Origin: Paracoccaceae bacterium
GTDB lineage: Bacteria; Pseudomonadota; Alphaproteobacteria; Rhodobacterales; Rhodobacteraceae
Length of the DNA stretch: 64,000 nt
Direction: 5' to 3'
NCBI GenBank assembly: GCA_004153385.1
Contig: SDAL01000001.1
Coordinates: forward strand, 1,054,001-1,118,000
Both the position numbers and the translations under genes were made by a program. The notes under the pieces were generated by a model that saw only the letters and a list, made by a program, of their open reading frames with translations, was not told the DNA's origin and did no database searches. Positions 63,079-64,000 of this stretch are shown piece by piece; position 1 is the first letter of the stretch; every line of letters starts with the position of its first letter.

Positions 63079-64000
63079 TCAGTGGTCGATGGCCCCGCCT
63101 GCCCCCTTGGGCACACGGATCGATTCCACCAGTTCCTGGATTTCTGCGGGTGGCTCGTCTGTTGCGCTGGACACCGCATAAGCCACGGCAAAGTTGATCA
63201 GCGCACCGATGGCCCCGAACGACGTCGATTTGATCGAGAGCAGGAGCGGATCATCATCGGTGAAGCTGTTGGTGCCGGTCATGAAGAACCATCCCTTGTG
63301 CAAGAAGATATACACCAGCGTGACGATCAGACCCGACAGCATCCCTGCCACCGCCCCTTTGTTGTTCACACGCTTGGAGAAGATCCCCATCATCAATGCA
63401 GGGAAGATCGAGGCCGCCGCCAGACCGAAGGCCAGCGCCACCGTTTGCGCCGCAAAACCGGGCGGGTTAAGCCCGAGCCATGTGGCCACTGCGATTGCCA
63501 CCGCCATCGCGATCCGTGCCGACAACAACTCGCCCTTCTCGGAGATGGCGGGGTTGATCTGGCCCTTGATAAGGTCGTGACTGACAGCAGATGAAATCGC
63601 CATCAACAAACCTGCCGCCGTAGACAGGGCCGCCGCCAGCCCCCCCGCCGCGATCAGCGCGATCACCCAACCGGGCAGGTTCGCGATCTCGGGGTTGGCA
63701 AGCACGATGATATCGTTATTGACCGACAGTTCGTTCGGGCTGGCAGCATCCGCGAAATTACCCGGCAGATACTGGATCGCACCATCGCCGTTTTTGTCGT
63801 TGAACTGCAGCAGTCCGGTTTGTGCCCAGTTGCGCACCCAGTCAAGGTTTGGCGCGGTCTCGAGCGCCTCGACCGTAACAGGCTGCGATTGCGTGCCTTC
63901 GGGATAGAACGTGTTGATCAGGTTCAAACGGGCCATTGCGCCCACGGCCGGAGCCGTCAGATACAACAGCGCGATAAACACCAGCGCCCAGCCTGCGGAT
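63079..64000 (-). CDS. actP: Sodium:solute symporter, ActP-like cation/acetate symporter (5' end outside window)
   Basis: The C-terminal 306 residues of an SSS-family permease; the frame stays open to the window edge, so the N-terminus is missing. SAGWALVFIALLYLTAPAVGAMAR, LAAALSTAAGLLMAISSAVSHDL and SKRVNNKGAVAGMLSGL are typical of ActP/acetate permeases. A long loop (EGTQSQPVTVEALE through FNDKNGDGAIQYLP) is characteristic of the variant found next to DUF294 genes. Acetate or another short carboxylate taken up with sodium is the likely substrate. The C-terminal tail (QELVESIRVPKGAGG) is cytoplasmic. Confidence 0.9.
   Translation of the reverse strand, partial: SAGWALVFIALLYLTAPAVGAMARLNLINTFYPEGTQSQPVTVEALETAPNLDWVRNWAQTGLLQFNDKNGDGAIQYLPGNFADAASPNELSVNNDIIVLANPEIANLPGWVIALIAAGGLAAALSTAAGLLMAISSAVSHDLIKGQINPAISEKGELLSARIAMAVAIAVATWLGLNPPGFAAQTVALAFGLAAASIFPALMMGIFSKRVNNKGAVAGMLSGLIVTLVYIFLHKGWFFMTGTNSFTDDDPLLLSIKSTSFGAIGALINFAVAYAVSSATDEPPAEIQELVESIRVPKGAGGAIDH

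Noticed and set aside
1-64000. tRNA, rRNA, CRISPR, insertion sequences, prophage or integrative elements
   Set aside because: I looked for cloverleaf T-arm motifs, regularly spaced repeats, transposase and integrase signatures, and found none.

Overview
The window is a chromosomal segment of an alphaproteobacterium, almost certainly a member of the Roseobacter group (Rhodobacteraceae). The evidence is the high-GC codon use, the alphaproteobacterial LexA box (GTTC-N7-GTTC) before uvrA, an NDUFA12-type complex I accessory protein beside a DUF2155 protein, many Rhodobacteraceae-type protein sequences, and reductive pyrimidine and purine catabolic clusters. I see no tRNA, rRNA, insertion sequence, prophage or CRISPR array. 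The genus cannot be fixed from the sequence alone.

Layout. 33-3233: translation factor IF-3 (infC, apparently starting at AUA), an L,D-transpeptidase, a CurA-type oxidoreductase and a CBS-domain protein. 3403-8006: a valine-catabolism cluster (LysR regulator divergent from mmsA, an alpha/beta hydrolase, 3-hydroxyisobutyryl-CoA hydrolase). 8173-11853: two tandem small secreted proteins and SOS-controlled uvrA. 12151-22167: rhodanese, two MFS transporters, lpdA, a DUF924 protein, queA and a large AsmA/YhdP-like protein. 22304-26389: bcp, an M23 peptidase overlapping a bactofilin gene, an SDR and a P-loop kinase-like protein.

26576-39017 is a pyrimidine-degradation island. A minus-strand run encodes an M20 N-carbamoyl-beta-alanine amidohydrolase, dihydropyrimidinase and an ABC transporter (ATPase, two permeases, NMT1/THI5-type binding protein). 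It is headed by a palindrome that matches the RutR operator. A RutR-like regulator and preT-preA (dihydropyrimidine dehydrogenase) lie beyond, together with two uncharacterised proteins. Together these can import a pyrimidine-like compound, reduce it, open the ring and decarbamoylate the product.

39284-45000 holds housekeeping genes: accB-accC, aat, DUF2155, NDUFA12, clpX and clpP. 45156-52647 is a purine-degradation region: a large PAS-containing chemoreceptor with a CheR/CheB-type C-terminal pentapeptide, uraH, a PuuE-UraD fusion, ureidoglycine aminohydrolase, ureidoglycolate lyase and glycerate 2-kinase. This runs from 5-hydroxyisourate to glyoxylate and glycerate, but uricase and allantoate hydrolase are not in the window. 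52744-58020: a 5'-nucleotidase, DUF952, pyrD, an ArsC-like protein and a Tat-exported OpgG/OpgD protein.

58057-64000 (minus strand) is the most unusual block. It contains an ActP-like symporter (cut by the window end), a cNMP/CBS/DUF294 signalling protein, a small membrane protein, a stand-alone response regulator, and a membrane protein that fuses a kinase-like sensor lacking the phospho-acceptor histidine to an apparently intact DEDDh 3'-5' exonuclease. The last three genes overlap one another by one to eight bases, which suggests one co-translated signalling unit tied to acetate or carboxylate uptake.
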